A DNA stretch of 21,553 nucleotides, taken from positions 1-21,553 of the IMG/VR virus record IMGVR_UViG_3300036767_000297. One strand, given 5' to 3'. Within the stretch, counting starts at the first letter, position 1. The number at the start of each line of letters is the position of its first letter. This stretch comes from a virus. The notes under the pieces were generated by a model that made no database searches, had not been told where the DNA came from, and saw nothing but the letters and a program-made list of their open reading frames with translations. Positions 1 through 5,415 of this stretch are shown here, piece by piece. Made by a program: the position numbers and the translations under genes.

Positions 1-88
1 TAGCATAAGCCATCAATGCAAAGGCATTCCCATCTGGACCAGTAAGGTCGATAACTAATTCCTTTTGAGTCTTTGCTCTTATAGTCAT
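1..88 (-). CDS. Partial small conserved phage protein (5' end only)
   Basis: The first 29 residues of a leftward gene that runs off the left edge of the window. It begins MTIRAKTQKELVIDLTG and continues with a PDGNAFALMAYA segment. Its ATG overlaps the TGA of the upstream small membrane gene (ATGA), so the two are probably translationally coupled. I do not recognise a function. The reading is supported by the overlap geometry and protein-like composition, and the rest of the gene is outside the window. Confidence 0.6.
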   Translation of the reverse strand, partial: MTIRAKTQKELVIDLTGPDGNAFALMAYA

Positions 89-234
89 ACAAGCCTTAAT
101 AATATAACTACCTGAAGAATCAATATAGCGATCGGAATTATTGTTCTAATCAATTCCATTATATGATTATATTCGTCTAGTTTTCTTTCAAATTTATTTC
201 TTTTATTTTTTGCCATTCTGAATGCCATTGCCAT
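85..234 (-). CDS. Small single-pass membrane protein, 49 aa
   Basis: A 49-codon gene whose N-terminus is basic and helical (MAMAFRMAKNKRNKFERKL). A C-terminal hydrophobic stretch at about residues 31-47 (TIIPIAILILQVVILL) is one transmembrane helix. Three in-frame ATGs lie at 234, 228 and 216. The first is chosen because an AGGAAAG ribosome site sits directly before it and overlaps the stop of the upstream gene at 241. The 3' end overlaps the next start by four bases. Function unknown; it belongs to the leftward chain downstream of the promoter at 943-971. Confidence 0.6.
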   Translation of the reverse strand: MAMAFRMAKNKRNKFERKLDEYNHIMELIRTIIPIAILILQVVILLRLV

Positions 235-240
235 TCTTTC

Positions 241-468
241 CTAATCTAAAAGGGTCATATAAGCCTTAGGCTCGTTATCAATAAACCAATCAATCCCTTT
301 TTGCATCTTATCAAATTTACCTAGCATTTCTGCTCCCTTGATGCAATCATATACCGCAACCGCATCAGGTGGTAGAGTGACTTTCATTCCACTGAATGGA
401 TTTGTGATTTCTTCAGGATGATCTAATACTTCACATTCAAATGGAAGGGCTCTTTTATTTTTTACCAT
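241..468 (-). CDS. Hypothetical protein, 75 aa
   Basis: A 75-residue acidic soluble protein without recognisable motifs. It has a Pro-rich middle (ITNPFSG, TLPPDAVAVYD) and ends in an aromatic segment (DWFIDNEPKAYM). Its ATG overlaps the TAA of the preceding gene by one base, showing tight coupling within a leftward operon. Nothing suggests export. It looks like one of the many small early-region proteins of T4-like phages. I cannot assign a function. Confidence 0.7.
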   Translation of the reverse strand: MVKNKRALPFECEVLDHPEEITNPFSGMKVTLPPDAVAVYDCIKGAEMLGKFDKMQKGIDWFIDNEPKAYMTLLD

Positions 469-905
469 TATGCAACCTCCTTCAGTAATTCTTTCTTGGA
501 AATCTTCTTGCCATTGTAGACATATGGTTTATCATACTCGCCTACATTAAGATTGATATAAAATGCGGTATGAAAATAGTCTGTCATCGCATCGCTCTTG
601 TCAAACCATTCACGACCGCCTTCAGCCAATGCTGGAGCCGTTTTAATTATTTTAAGAACTTCTTCAAAGAATGGTTGATGTTGACCGTAATTGCTTAGGT
701 GATAAACATTTACTTGGGCATAATGATCGCCTGAACCATAATGGTCTTTATAAATGTCTGAAAAATCTATTGGCCCTGCTTTGATTGTGACGTGAACACT
801 TGAATGGTGTTGCTTCTTGACGCCAAACTTCAATCCGGTATGTCCGAATCGCTTCTTAAGTTCGTTTCTTATTGCGGAAACTTCTTCTGTTTTGATATAT
901 GCCAT
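468..905 (-). CDS. LPD29-like domain protein, 145 aa
   Basis: The frame is open upstream to 971, but that part is the promoter, so I take the ATG at 905. It is preceded by GAGAGG and gives MAYIKTEEVSAIRNELKKRF. The N-terminal 45 residues follow the pattern I associate with the LPD29 family of large-polyvalent-protein domains: 'xxAxxIRxxLKxxFpgxKFxVxxxxxsxVxVxxxxGPxxF', here with KFGVKK, HSSVHVTIKAGPIDF. Such domains occur in phage and mobile-element proteins and have no settled role. It is the first gene after the promoter at 943-971. The family match is by eye only. Confidence 0.65.
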   Translation of the reverse strand: MAYIKTEEVSAIRNELKKRFGHTGLKFGVKKQHHSSVHVTIKAGPIDFSDIYKDHYGSGDHYAQVNVYHLSNYGQHQPFFEEVLKIIKTAPALAEGGREWFDKSDAMTDYFHTAFYINLNVGEYDKPYVYNGKKISKKELLKEVA

Positions 906-942
906 TTTAGTTTGCCTCTCTGTTTGCCTTATTATTAAGTAT

Positions 943-971
943 ATTATATGACCTTTTATCCTAAAGGTCAA
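943..971 (-). promoter_or_regulatory. Sigma70-type early promoter P1
   Basis: On the minus strand, TTGACC (966-971), a 17-base spacer and a perfect TATAAT (943-948). It lies just behind the stop of the 981-1256 gene and reads into the 905-468 gene. Spacer sequence and flanks are almost identical to the promoter at 2787-2815. Confidence 0.85.
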
Positions 972-980
972 CCCCTAAGA

Positions 981-1256
981 TTAACCAATATCAAAGCACC
1001 ATTGGTCCCAGGGTTCTGTTTCTGTCGCCCTTAGAACTGATTTTGATACTGAATAATCTCTAAAATTAAAACCTTCTACAACAACCTTGTGAGCTTGAAC
1101 AAAATTAACAATTGAATGCTGAATGGTATCTGCCACATCTTCACAAATATCATCACACCATAAAGTTCCAGATTGGAACCAAGGTTCAATATACTGATTA
1201 TGTCGCTTGTGAACCATCTTCTTGATATGAGCAATACATTTTCTTTCAAATCCCAT
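981..1256 (-). CDS. Hypothetical protein, 91 aa
   Basis: A 91-residue protein beginning MGFERKCIAHIKKMVHKRHN, rich in His, Cys and Trp (WCDDICEDVAD near residue 33, WDQWCFDIG at the end). No known motif is clear. The paired Cys/His could bind metal, but the spacing fits no standard zinc finger. Its ATG overlaps the stop of the 52-residue gene upstream by one base. It is the last gene of a three-gene leftward unit driven from 1808-1836. Function unknown. Confidence 0.7.
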   Translation of the reverse strand: MGFERKCIAHIKKMVHKRHNQYIEPWFQSGTLWCDDICEDVADTIQHSIVNFVQAHKVVVEGFNFRDYSVSKSVLRATETEPWDQWCFDIG

Positions 1257-1414
1257 TATTTTGTCCTCACTATAAAAGCTGGTTTAGATGGATCTTTAAT
1301 TATGTCTGGATTTGTCACTCTGCCCTTTAACAACCTGTGAATCAATTTGGCTTCACTTGATTTGATTCTTGGATCTTTTTTGATCTGTTTGTCGACCGCT
1401 TCTTTATTATACAT
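1256..1414 (-). CDS. Small basic protein, 52 aa
   Basis: A 52-codon gene filling the gap between its neighbours. It starts MYNKEAVDKQIKKDPRIKSS, is strongly basic and helical, and ends in FIVRTK. The start lies one base after the stop of the 1416-1772 gene, and GGGAGC upstream can serve as ribosome site. Its stop overlaps the ATG of the next gene. The perfect packing between two genes in the same direction is the main support. Function unknown. Confidence 0.6.
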   Translation of the reverse strand: MYNKEAVDKQIKKDPRIKSSEAKLIHRLLKGRVTNPDIIKDPSKPAFIVRTK

Positions 1415-1415
1415 A

Positions 1416-1772
1416 TTAGCTCCCTGTCACAAGTTCTAGTTCACCGGCATCGTTCTTTTTGAAACCTTCAATATAGATATGGTGCAAGTCTTCTGACTGA
1501 ATGATTGCTTTATTGGCCGCAATCCAAATATCGCCCCAGTTCTTACCTTTGACCTCTACCAATTCATTGTACGGTCCAAAGACATCGCATTTATGTCTAA
1601 TGACAGCCTTGTCGCCGAATGGGTGTGGATTATCAAATTTGATTTCACCATACTCATCACCGTTATAGATTGACCATACCGTTTCTGCACCAAACGTCTT
1701 ACCATATGTTGAATGGTAATCCATTTCTTCAAAAAACTTTTGATCTTCTTGACTTTGAACTTGATTTGACAT
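1416..1772 (-). CDS. Hypothetical protein, 118 aa
   Basis: A 118-residue acidic protein beginning MSNQVQSQEDQKFFEEM. The core looks like a small beta-rich domain (TVWSIYNGDEYGEIKFDN, then AVIRHKCDVFGPYNELVEVKG) followed by a helix (DIWIAANKAIIQSED). No signal peptide or membrane helix. It is the first gene of the unit from promoter 1808-1836, with GAGAGGG before the ATG. Not recognised. Confidence 0.7.
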   Translation of the reverse strand: MSNQVQSQEDQKFFEEMDYHSTYGKTFGAETVWSIYNGDEYGEIKFDNPHPFGDKAVIRHKCDVFGPYNELVEVKGKNWGDIWIAANKAIIQSEDLHHIYIEGFKKNDAGELELVTGS

Positions 1773-1807
1773 ATTTTAGCCCTCTCTATTGCCTAATTGT
1801 TATATAC

Positions 1808-1836
1808 ATTATACGGTCTATTTCCGTAAAGGTCAA
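1808..1836 (-). promoter_or_regulatory. Sigma70-type early promoter P2
   Basis: Minus strand TTGACC (1831-1836), 17-base spacer, TATAAT (1808-1813). The sequence after the -10 box, through the leader to AATTAGGCAATA, is the same as that after P3 (2787-2815), so promoter and leader look like one copied module. Confidence 0.85.
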
Positions 1837-1856
1837 CCTCTAATTCATCTTTTTTG

Positions 1857-1864
1857 GATAAATA
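1857..1864 (+). promoter_or_regulatory. Possible T4-type late promoter box
   Basis: GATAAATA differs from the T4 late box TATAAATA at one position. It lies 25 bases before the ATG of the homing endonuclease gene. The short A/T motif could occur by chance. Confidence 0.4.
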
Positions 1865-1889
1865 ATTACATACTCCAATAGGATTAGAA

Positions 1890-2471
1890 ATGGAACCTTT
1901 TACATATCATCTACATCACATACCAACAGATCAACACTATTATGGCGTTCGCTATAAGAACGAATGTAGAGCTTCTGACCTGTGGATAACTTATTTCTCA
2001 TCATCACCTATAGTCCACCAATTGATTGAACAATATGGCAAGGAGTCGTTTGTACCTTCTGTCCGTAAGATATTTGAAACGGCTGAAGAGGCTGTTGAAT
2101 GGGAATCAAAGTTCCTATCAAAGGTTGATGCCCAGCATAACGACAAGTGGTTAAATAGACACAATGGTAAGGACAATTTTATGGGACCTCATAAACATAG
2201 TGAAAAATCTAAGAAACAGATATCAGCAAAGATGAAGGGTAGAAAATTCTCTGCTGAAACTAAAGAATTGATGTCAATCGCCGCCAAAGATCGAGAAGCC
2301 AAACGCCGTGCTGATGGATGGACTATGCCTGAAGAAGCACGAGAGAAACAATCTGCTTATGGTAAGACTCGTGTTTGGTCCAAAGAAAGAAATGCTAAAA
2401 TGTCAGCCTCAAAAAAAGGAACCAAACGCCAATATCTCGACGACGGTTCCTTTATAATGATTAGACCCTAA
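1890..2471 (+). CDS. GIY-YIG homing endonuclease with NUMOD3 repeats
   Basis: A 193-residue free-standing homing endonuclease that would cut a phage DNA site and spread its own gene by recombination. The N-terminus has the GIY-YIG core in the T4-like phage variant: FTYHLHH, then HYYGVRY (residues 16-22, Arg21 catalytic), DLWITYFSSSP (30-40) and an acidic helix EEAVEWESKFL (about 66-76) carrying the likely metal-binding Glu. Residues about 100-135 hold a NUMOD3 DNA-binding motif (HKHSEKSKKQISAKMKGRKFS), and a second, weaker copy lies near WSKERNAKMSASKKGTK. The start has AGGA upstream. It is oriented against all neighbours, and its stop is two bases from the converging stop at 2473, typical of a mobile gene placed between units. 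Confidence 0.85.
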   Translation: MEPFTYHLHHIPTDQHYYGVRYKNECRASDLWITYFSSSPIVHQLIEQYGKESFVPSVRKIFETAEEAVEWESKFLSKVDAQHNDKWLNRHNGKDNFMGPHKHSEKSKKQISAKMKGRKFSAETKELMSIAAKDREAKRRADGWTMPEEAREKQSAYGKTRVWSKERNAKMSASKKGTKRQYLDDGSFIMIRP

Positions 2472-2472
2472 T

Positions 2473-2754
2473 TCACATCGACCAGTACGTCTCCGATGCC
2501 GGTGAACAAGAAATTGGAGTATTGATGCTCTCCTTGTATTTCTTACCAGTCATCATATTAGTTCGCTCAACCATCTTCTCGATACTCGCATAATAATAAG
2601 TAGACTCTGCTACCGCGATATTTTTGAGCTTGGAACCGTTTTTAAGAAAATGTTTTTTGGATGCCCTTGTGATTGATGCTTTCGCCGCCGATTCGGTTTT
2701 GAAAGGTCCGTCTGTGATTGCTGAATTGTCTGTGTTATAAACTAGATATGCCAT
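2473..2754 (-). CDS. Conserved marine phage hypothetical protein, 93 aa
   Basis: A 93-residue protein starting MAYLVYNTDNSAITDGPFKT, with a basic middle (ASITRASKKHFLKNG) and an unusual C-terminus (NTPISCSPASETYWSM). The look is familiar from small T4-like marine phage proteins, but no function is known to me. It has its own promoter (2787-2815) and GGAGGGC just before the ATG, so it is likely well expressed early. The converging homing endonuclease gene ends two bases from its stop. Confidence 0.75.
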   Translation of the reverse strand: MAYLVYNTDNSAITDGPFKTESAAKASITRASKKHFLKNGSKLKNIAVAESTYYYASIEKMVERTNMMTGKKYKESINTPISCSPASETYWSM

Positions 2755-2786
2755 TTTGCCCTCCTTATTGCCTAATTGTTATATAC

Positions 2787-2815
2787 ATTATATGATCTTT
2801 TATCCTAAAGGTCAA
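2787..2815 (-). promoter_or_regulatory. Sigma70-type early promoter P3
   Basis: Minus strand TTGACC (2810-2815), 17-base spacer, TATAAT (2787-2792). The spacer differs from that of P1 at a single position. It is followed by the same leader as P2, with a stronger ribosome site (AAGGAGGG). Confidence 0.88.
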
Positions 2816-2818
2816 CCC

Positions 2819-3364
2819 CTAAGATGCCTTTTCCCACTCTTTAAATGTAATAATGGTTTCAAGTTTCTTAACCAACTCCTTACCGTATTTGGTAAAAAGG
2901 ATTCCTTTATCCCACACCCAAGATTCGACATCTTGACTATGATAAAATTCTTCATCTTGGGTCAACCACCTTAGAGCTGTTTCTTCATCACCAGCACCAA
3001 GCCTAATGGTATCTTGAATAAGAGCCTTAAACTCTGCTTCTCGCTCTTGTTCAATCTGAGCTTCTTGTTCCATTGACTCAGAAACGGCCTTACTAATATA
3101 GTCAGCCTCGTCCTTTAGCTCTTGAAGGCTCATGCTATTAAAATCGTAATGACGGCCTTTTGTTCCGAAAGCGTCCTTATGGCCTTCGTATATATAAGTG
3201 GCCAACTCATCCCTCTCTAGGGCATCTAAGGTAGTGATACCTCTTTCAACCCAATAAGCCTCGTCCTCAGGATATAGTCCTGACCAACGGTTTTTTGGAT
3301 CTTCAGCGATCCAAGCCTCTGTTTTAATGTTTCTGGATTTGATTTCTTTGATAAGATCTAACAT
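2819..3364 (-). CDS. Hypothetical phage protein, 181 aa, coiled and acidic
   Basis: The frame opens at 3406, but that codon lies inside the promoter. The ATG at 3364 follows GAGGGC and gives MLDLIKEIKSRNIKTEAW. The protein is acidic and mostly helical. It has a segment GHKDAFGTKGRHYDFNSMSLQELKDE of a kind I have seen in small phage proteins, followed by a Glu/Gln-rich coiled stretch. The C-terminus is TFKEWEKAS. No catalytic motif is visible. It is a single-gene unit with its own promoter (3398-3426). Function unknown. Confidence 0.72.
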   Translation of the reverse strand: MLDLIKEIKSRNIKTEAWIAEDPKNRWSGLYPEDEAYWVERGITTLDALERDELATYIYEGHKDAFGTKGRHYDFNSMSLQELKDEADYISKAVSESMEQEAQIEQEREAEFKALIQDTIRLGAGDEETALRWLTQDEEFYHSQDVESWVWDKGILFTKYGKELVKKLETIITFKEWEKAS

Positions 3365-3397
3365 ATAATTGCCCTCTGTTTCCTTATTGTTATGTAT

Positions 3398-3426
3398 ATA
3401 ATACACTCAATCGGTCAGAAGGTCAA
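3398..3426 (-). promoter_or_regulatory. Sigma70-type early promoter P4
   Basis: Minus strand TTGACC (3421-3426), 17-base spacer, TATTAT (3398-3403, one mismatch), then a leader related to those of P1-P3 (AACAATAAGG). It reads into the 3364-2819 gene. Confidence 0.8.
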
Positions 3427-3485
3427 CCATTATTTTGCCAAAATATCATCTTTTTTTACCTAATAAAAATGAGTGGCCTCAGATC

Positions 3486-3749
3486 TTAATATGCGATACC
3501 TTGATCTTTGCCCCAATGAAATCCTTGTCTCTCTGCTTCTTTCAAAGCTGATTGGTCTTCGTTTGGAATAAAGATAAAATTCTGTCCGCATCGGATACAT
3601 GGATCACCAGGAGTATCGCCCTTATCAATTTTCGCACCACCGTTGAGCCATTCATATGATGGATTATTGTTCAGTGAGCTGATAGTTCCACAGCCAGTGA
3701 AGGTTAATCCTATTAAAGCAATGAAGGTGATCTTAAGTAAAATCTTCAT
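3486..3749 (-). CDS. Small predicted lipoprotein, 87 aa
   Basis: An 87-residue protein with a lipoprotein signal: basic start MKILLK, hydrophobic core, then FTGC with the lipidated Cys at residue 20. The mature part is short and polar and contains PCIRCGQNF, a CxxC pair that could form a disulfide or bind metal. A Shine-Dalgarno AGGAG stands nine bases before the ATG. It lies just downstream of another exported protein (3779-4012), and the pair may share the promoter at 4020-4048. Role unknown; it would sit in the host envelope. Confidence 0.75.
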   Translation of the reverse strand: MKILLKITFIALIGLTFTGCGTISSLNNNPSYEWLNGGAKIDKGDTPGDPCIRCGQNFIFIPNEDQSALKEAERQGFHWGKDQGIAY

Positions 3750-3778
3750 GGTTTCTACTCCTGGTTAGTTATAGGTTT

Positions 3779-4012
3779 TTATTCTGCTTCTTTATTAAAT
3801 AGTGACTTGAACTTTATTACCGTATTACTCCATTGAGCTCTTGCTTCTTCTCTTTTGCCTTTTTGGAAGTAAATTGTTTCAGCCTTTTCATTAGCCCACC
3901 AAGTCTTAAGTTTAAGTCCAAAATCATTAACTGGATTAGCACTCGCCTTTGGTAGAAACATTAATAAAGTAATCAACATCAAAATCAAATATTTTGTTAT
4001 TGTGTTTATCAT
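3779..4012 (-). CDS. Small exported helical protein, 77 aa
   Basis: A 77-residue protein with a clear signal peptide (MINTITKYLILMLITLLMFLPKASA, cleavage expected after ASA near residue 25). It leaves a mature piece of about 52 residues that is amphipathic and rich in Trp, Lys and Glu (TWWANEK, REEARAQWSNTVIKFKSLF). Small secreted helices of this type recur in marine T4-like phages without a known role; a host envelope effect is a guess. The ATG at 4012 is at the predicted transcription start of the 4020-4048 promoter, so the message would be leaderless. The in-frame ATG at 3979 is the alternative start but also lacks a ribosome site. Confidence 0.7.
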   Translation of the reverse strand: MINTITKYLILMLITLLMFLPKASANPVNDFGLKLKTWWANEKAETIYFQKGKREEARAQWSNTVIKFKSLFNKEAE

Positions 4013-4019
4013 ACATTAT

Positions 4020-4048
4020 ATAATAAGGTCAACAGGAGCAGATGTCAA
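4020..4048 (-). promoter_or_regulatory. Sigma70-type early promoter P5
   Basis: Minus strand TTGACA (4043-4048, perfect), 17-base spacer, TATTAT (4020-4025). A second TTGACC lies inside the spacer at 4027-4032 but has no -10 box at a proper distance. The expected transcript start, near 4013, coincides with the ATG of the 4012 gene. Confidence 0.7.
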
Positions 4049-4081
4049 CCCCTATTGGTAAAATTAAATCGAGAGAGCTGG

Positions 4082-4201
4082 ATGACACAAACTCTTGTGG
4101 TGTCTCAGACCAAAAACCACAACCATTTCGTTAAGTCTTTGTCTTTATTGGCTTTTCTGTCCCGTTTGGTGCAGATCCTTACAGCGGGGCCTTTTGGTTA
4201 A
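4082..4201 (+). CDS. Possible small protein, 39 aa
   Basis: An ATG with GAGAGAG five bases upstream opens a 39-codon frame (MTQTLVVSQTKNHNHFVKSL, then a hydrophobic SLLAFLSRLVQIL). It ends 23 bases inside the 3' end of the converging 4179-4787 gene. It carries the TAGP peptide encoded by the 13-base repeat that recurs, in the same frame, in the 4838-4960 gene. No promoter was found. It may be a remnant or chance; low confidence. Confidence 0.25.
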   Translation: MTQTLVVSQTKNHNHFVKSLSLLAFLSRLVQILTAGPFG

Positions 4202-4787
4202 ACTCTTTTCCTGGATAAAAACTTTGGATTTCTAACCATTTTTCTGAAGTTGGCTTGCAAGATTCTGTGTGGAAAAGTTTAGTATGTGGAAAGGTAGTGA
4301 CCTCTAAAGCTTCTAATACTCTAGAGCTGTAAACATACAGTGAGCTAATTTTTGGCAGTGAGGATTCGTTCAGTGAGAGAATTTTTCGCAGTGAGGATTC
4401 GTTCAATGAGGATTTACAAGTTTGGATAGCAGTAACACCTGCGTACTTACTAAAATCTCTAGAAAACTTATCACTATGCAACCAAGTACAAGGAGTTAAG
4501 GGTTTAGATTGTATTTTAATATCGTCTGCATATGAGCCATGCATTTCTACTTTAGTAAAGCCTAAGTTAACTAATCTATCATATGTTCTACTACCTATGC
4601 AATAAACCTTTTCATTTAATAGTTCTACAATATCATGTTCATAATGTTTCATAGGATCATAATGGGTAAGCAACAAAGACTGTTTCCAAGCCTTACGATG
4701 CGGTACTGTAGAAGTCTTTAAACACGGTAGCCATTTAGAACCTTCAGGCATACTGCTAGGTTGGTTAATTTGCGTATATATTTGCAT
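4179..4787 (-). CDS. Uroporphyrinogen-III synthase-like (HemD-like) protein, tentative
   Basis: A 202-residue protein whose two halves follow the HemD pattern in order. The first half has LLLTHYD (like the 'vvFTS' strand), then VYCIGSRTYDRLVNLGF (like 'vxaVGxxTAxxLxxxG') and VEMHGSYADDI. Then come CTWLHSDKFSRDF (like 'vLxlRGxxxRxxL'), SSLYVYSSRVLEAL (second 'TSxxxvxxl') and KLFHTESCKPTSEKWLEI (second 'xxigxxTAxxAxxxG'). HemD closes the linear tetrapyrrole to uroporphyrinogen III; the family is very divergent, so this is a pattern match, not proof. At about 202 residues it is somewhat short. An 11-residue tandem duplication (NESSLRKILSL, NESSLPKISSL) sits between the halves. A late-type box at 4794-4801 ends six bases before the ATG. 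It shares no operon with the ALAS gene 7 kb away. Confidence 0.42.
   Translation of the reverse strand: MQIYTQINQPSSMPEGSKWLPCLKTSTVPHRKAWKQSLLLTHYDPMKHYEHDIVELLNEKVYCIGSRTYDRLVNLGFTKVEMHGSYADDIKIQSKPLTPCTWLHSDKFSRDFSKYAGVTAIQTCKSSLNESSLRKILSLNESSLPKISSLYVYSSRVLEALEVTTFPHTKLFHTESCKPTSEKWLEIQSFYPGKEFNQKAPL
4180..4192. repeat. 13-base direct repeat, copy 1
   Basis: TACAGCGGGGCCT at the 3' end of the HemD-like gene. The same 13 bases lie at 4873-4885 in the same orientation, so the pair brackets the HemD-like gene. The GC-rich string is unusual for this AT-rich window. Confidence 0.6.
4338..4403. repeat. 33-base tandem duplication inside a coding gene
   Basis: Two adjacent 33-base units (4338-4370 and 4371-4403) differ at only three positions, and a partial third (CAATGAG) follows. 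Each begins CAGTGAG and ends CAGTGAGGATTCGTT. On the minus strand they add 11 residues in frame to the HemD-like protein. Confidence 0.85.
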
Positions 4788-4793
4788 TCTAAA

Positions 4794-4801
4794 ATATTTA
4801 G
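4794..4801 (-). promoter_or_regulatory. Possible late promoter box for the HemD-like gene
   Basis: Minus strand CTAAATAT, six bases from the ATG at 4787. It matches the phage's CTAAATAC variant except at the last base. A transcript from here would have almost no leader. Confidence 0.4.
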
Positions 4802-4830
4802 TTGACTTATATAGGTGGTGATGTTATAAT
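4802..4830 (+). promoter_or_regulatory. Strong rightward sigma70-type promoter
   Basis: TTGACT (4802-4807), 17-base spacer, perfect TATAAT (4825-4830). It lies back to back with the start of the leftward HemD-like gene and opens the rightward block that runs to talC. Confidence 0.82.
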
Positions 4831-4837
4831 AGAAACA

Positions 4838-4960
4838 ATGCGAAACGTGAATTTTGGTATATTTGAAGAAGCTACAGCGGGGCCTACAATAAATACTAGT
4901 AGTAGATACTCAAATGGCATGCTGTGTTCTACAGCATACTCGAAAGGGGAAATCCAATGA
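4838..4960 (+). CDS. Small protein, 40 aa, with capsid-targeting-like N-terminus
   Basis: A 40-codon frame that begins eight bases after the -10 box at 4825-4830 and ends by ATGA overlap with the next gene. The N-terminus MRNVNFGIFEEATAGP resembles the T4 internal-protein capsid-targeting sequence MKTYQEFIAEA, with a possible prohead protease site (I-F-E or F-E-E followed by A). There is no good ribosome site. If the sigma70 promoter is used the message is nearly leaderless, and the late-type box at 4888-4895 falls inside the gene. It may instead be a coupling leader for the next gene. Function unknown. Confidence 0.45.
   Translation: MRNVNFGIFEEATAGPTINTSSRYSNGMLCSTAYSKGEIQ
4873..4885. repeat. 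13-base direct repeat, copy 2
   Basis: Second copy of TACAGCGGGGCCT, inside the 40-residue gene, where it encodes TAGP in the same frame as at 4180-4192. Spacing between copies is 693 bases. Confidence 0.6.
4888..4895 (+). promoter_or_regulatory. Possible late promoter box
   Basis: AATAAATA followed by CT, one change from TATAAATA, about 60 bases before the ATG at 4957. It would give late expression of the 4957 and 5175 genes. Confidence 0.4.
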
Positions 4961-5166
4961 CACAAATGCGTAAATTAAACATAGGCCTAGAAATAGGGCA
5001 AGTTATAGCAGTAGGTAAAAACGACGATTTAGCTAAGATAACAAAGATTGAATATCACCAAAAATCAGGTGAAGTAAGAATCAACACAACGAGAGGACCC
5101 CGAAAAGCGTTATCGTTTAAATTGTGTGAAGAAGAATATGCCAACAAGGCGGATAGATATAGATAA
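4957..5166 (+). CDS. Hypothetical basic small protein, 69 aa
   Basis: The start at 4957 is chosen over an in-frame GTG at 4924 because AAAGGGG sits seven bases before it. The 69-residue protein is predicted to be mainly beta strand (LEIGQVIAVGKNDDLAKITKIEYH, then GEVRINTTRG), like a small SH3-type barrel. It has a basic segment (RGPRKALSFK) and a charged tail. No enzyme motif. The frame overlaps the upstream 40-codon gene by four bases. Function unknown. Confidence 0.65.
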   Translation: MTQMRKLNIGLEIGQVIAVGKNDDLAKITKIEYHQKSGEVRINTTRGPRKALSFKLCEEEYANKADRYR

Positions 5167-5169
5167 ATA
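5162..5169 (+). promoter_or_regulatory. Possible late promoter box
   Basis: GATAAATA, five bases before the ATG at 5175 and overlapping the stop of the previous gene. Transcripts from it would start at or next to the start codon. Confidence 0.45.
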
Positions 5170-5174
5170 TTATT

Positions 5175-5414
5175 ATGAAAATTAAAGACATCGACGAGAC
5201 CTTAATTGACGAAGCTCAAGCTACAGCAAAACTATGTAGATCTTCTAGACCAGATTCATCACTTGGTGCAAGTGCTTTATCAAGTTGCAAAGCTCAAGGA
5301 TTAAGAACTAGAAGTGGTGGGAAGAGTCATAAGGTAGGCAAACATAGGGTCACAGTTGGTGGCAAAAAAATTAAAGGAAAAAAATATGGCGGACCGCTCC
5401 CTGACTGGAGTTGA
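5175..5414 (+). CDS. Very basic small protein, possible internal head protein, 79 aa
   Basis: A 79-residue protein with an acidic N-terminus MKIKDIDETLIDEAQ and a strongly basic remainder (GLRTRSGGKSHKVGKHRV, KKIKGKKYGG). Two cysteines stand at about residues 21 and 38 within CRSSRPDSSLGASALSSC. The N-terminus contains I-D-E followed by A (residues 11-14), which fits the T4 prohead protease consensus (L/I)-x-E. Removal of that piece would leave a basic DNA-binding-like peptide, as with T4 internal proteins. This is inference; the family is unknown to me. It is placed after a late-type box and directly before the AlgH-like gene. Confidence 0.65.
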   Translation: MKIKDIDETLIDEAQATAKLCRSSRPDSSLGASALSSCKAQGLRTRSGGKSHKVGKHRVTVGGKKIKGKKYGGPLPDWS

Positions 5415-5415
5415 T

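Noticed and set aside
905-971. N-terminal extension of the 468-905 gene
   Set aside because: The added codons are the -35, spacer and -10 of promoter P1; the ATG at 905 has a good ribosome site.
981-1256. Zinc finger in the 91-residue Cys/His-containing protein
   Set aside because: The Cys and His spacing does not match any finger or ribbon pattern that I know.
2756-2974. 72-codon rightward frame
   Set aside because: It runs over promoter P3 and the 3' half of a better supported leftward gene and has no ribosome site.
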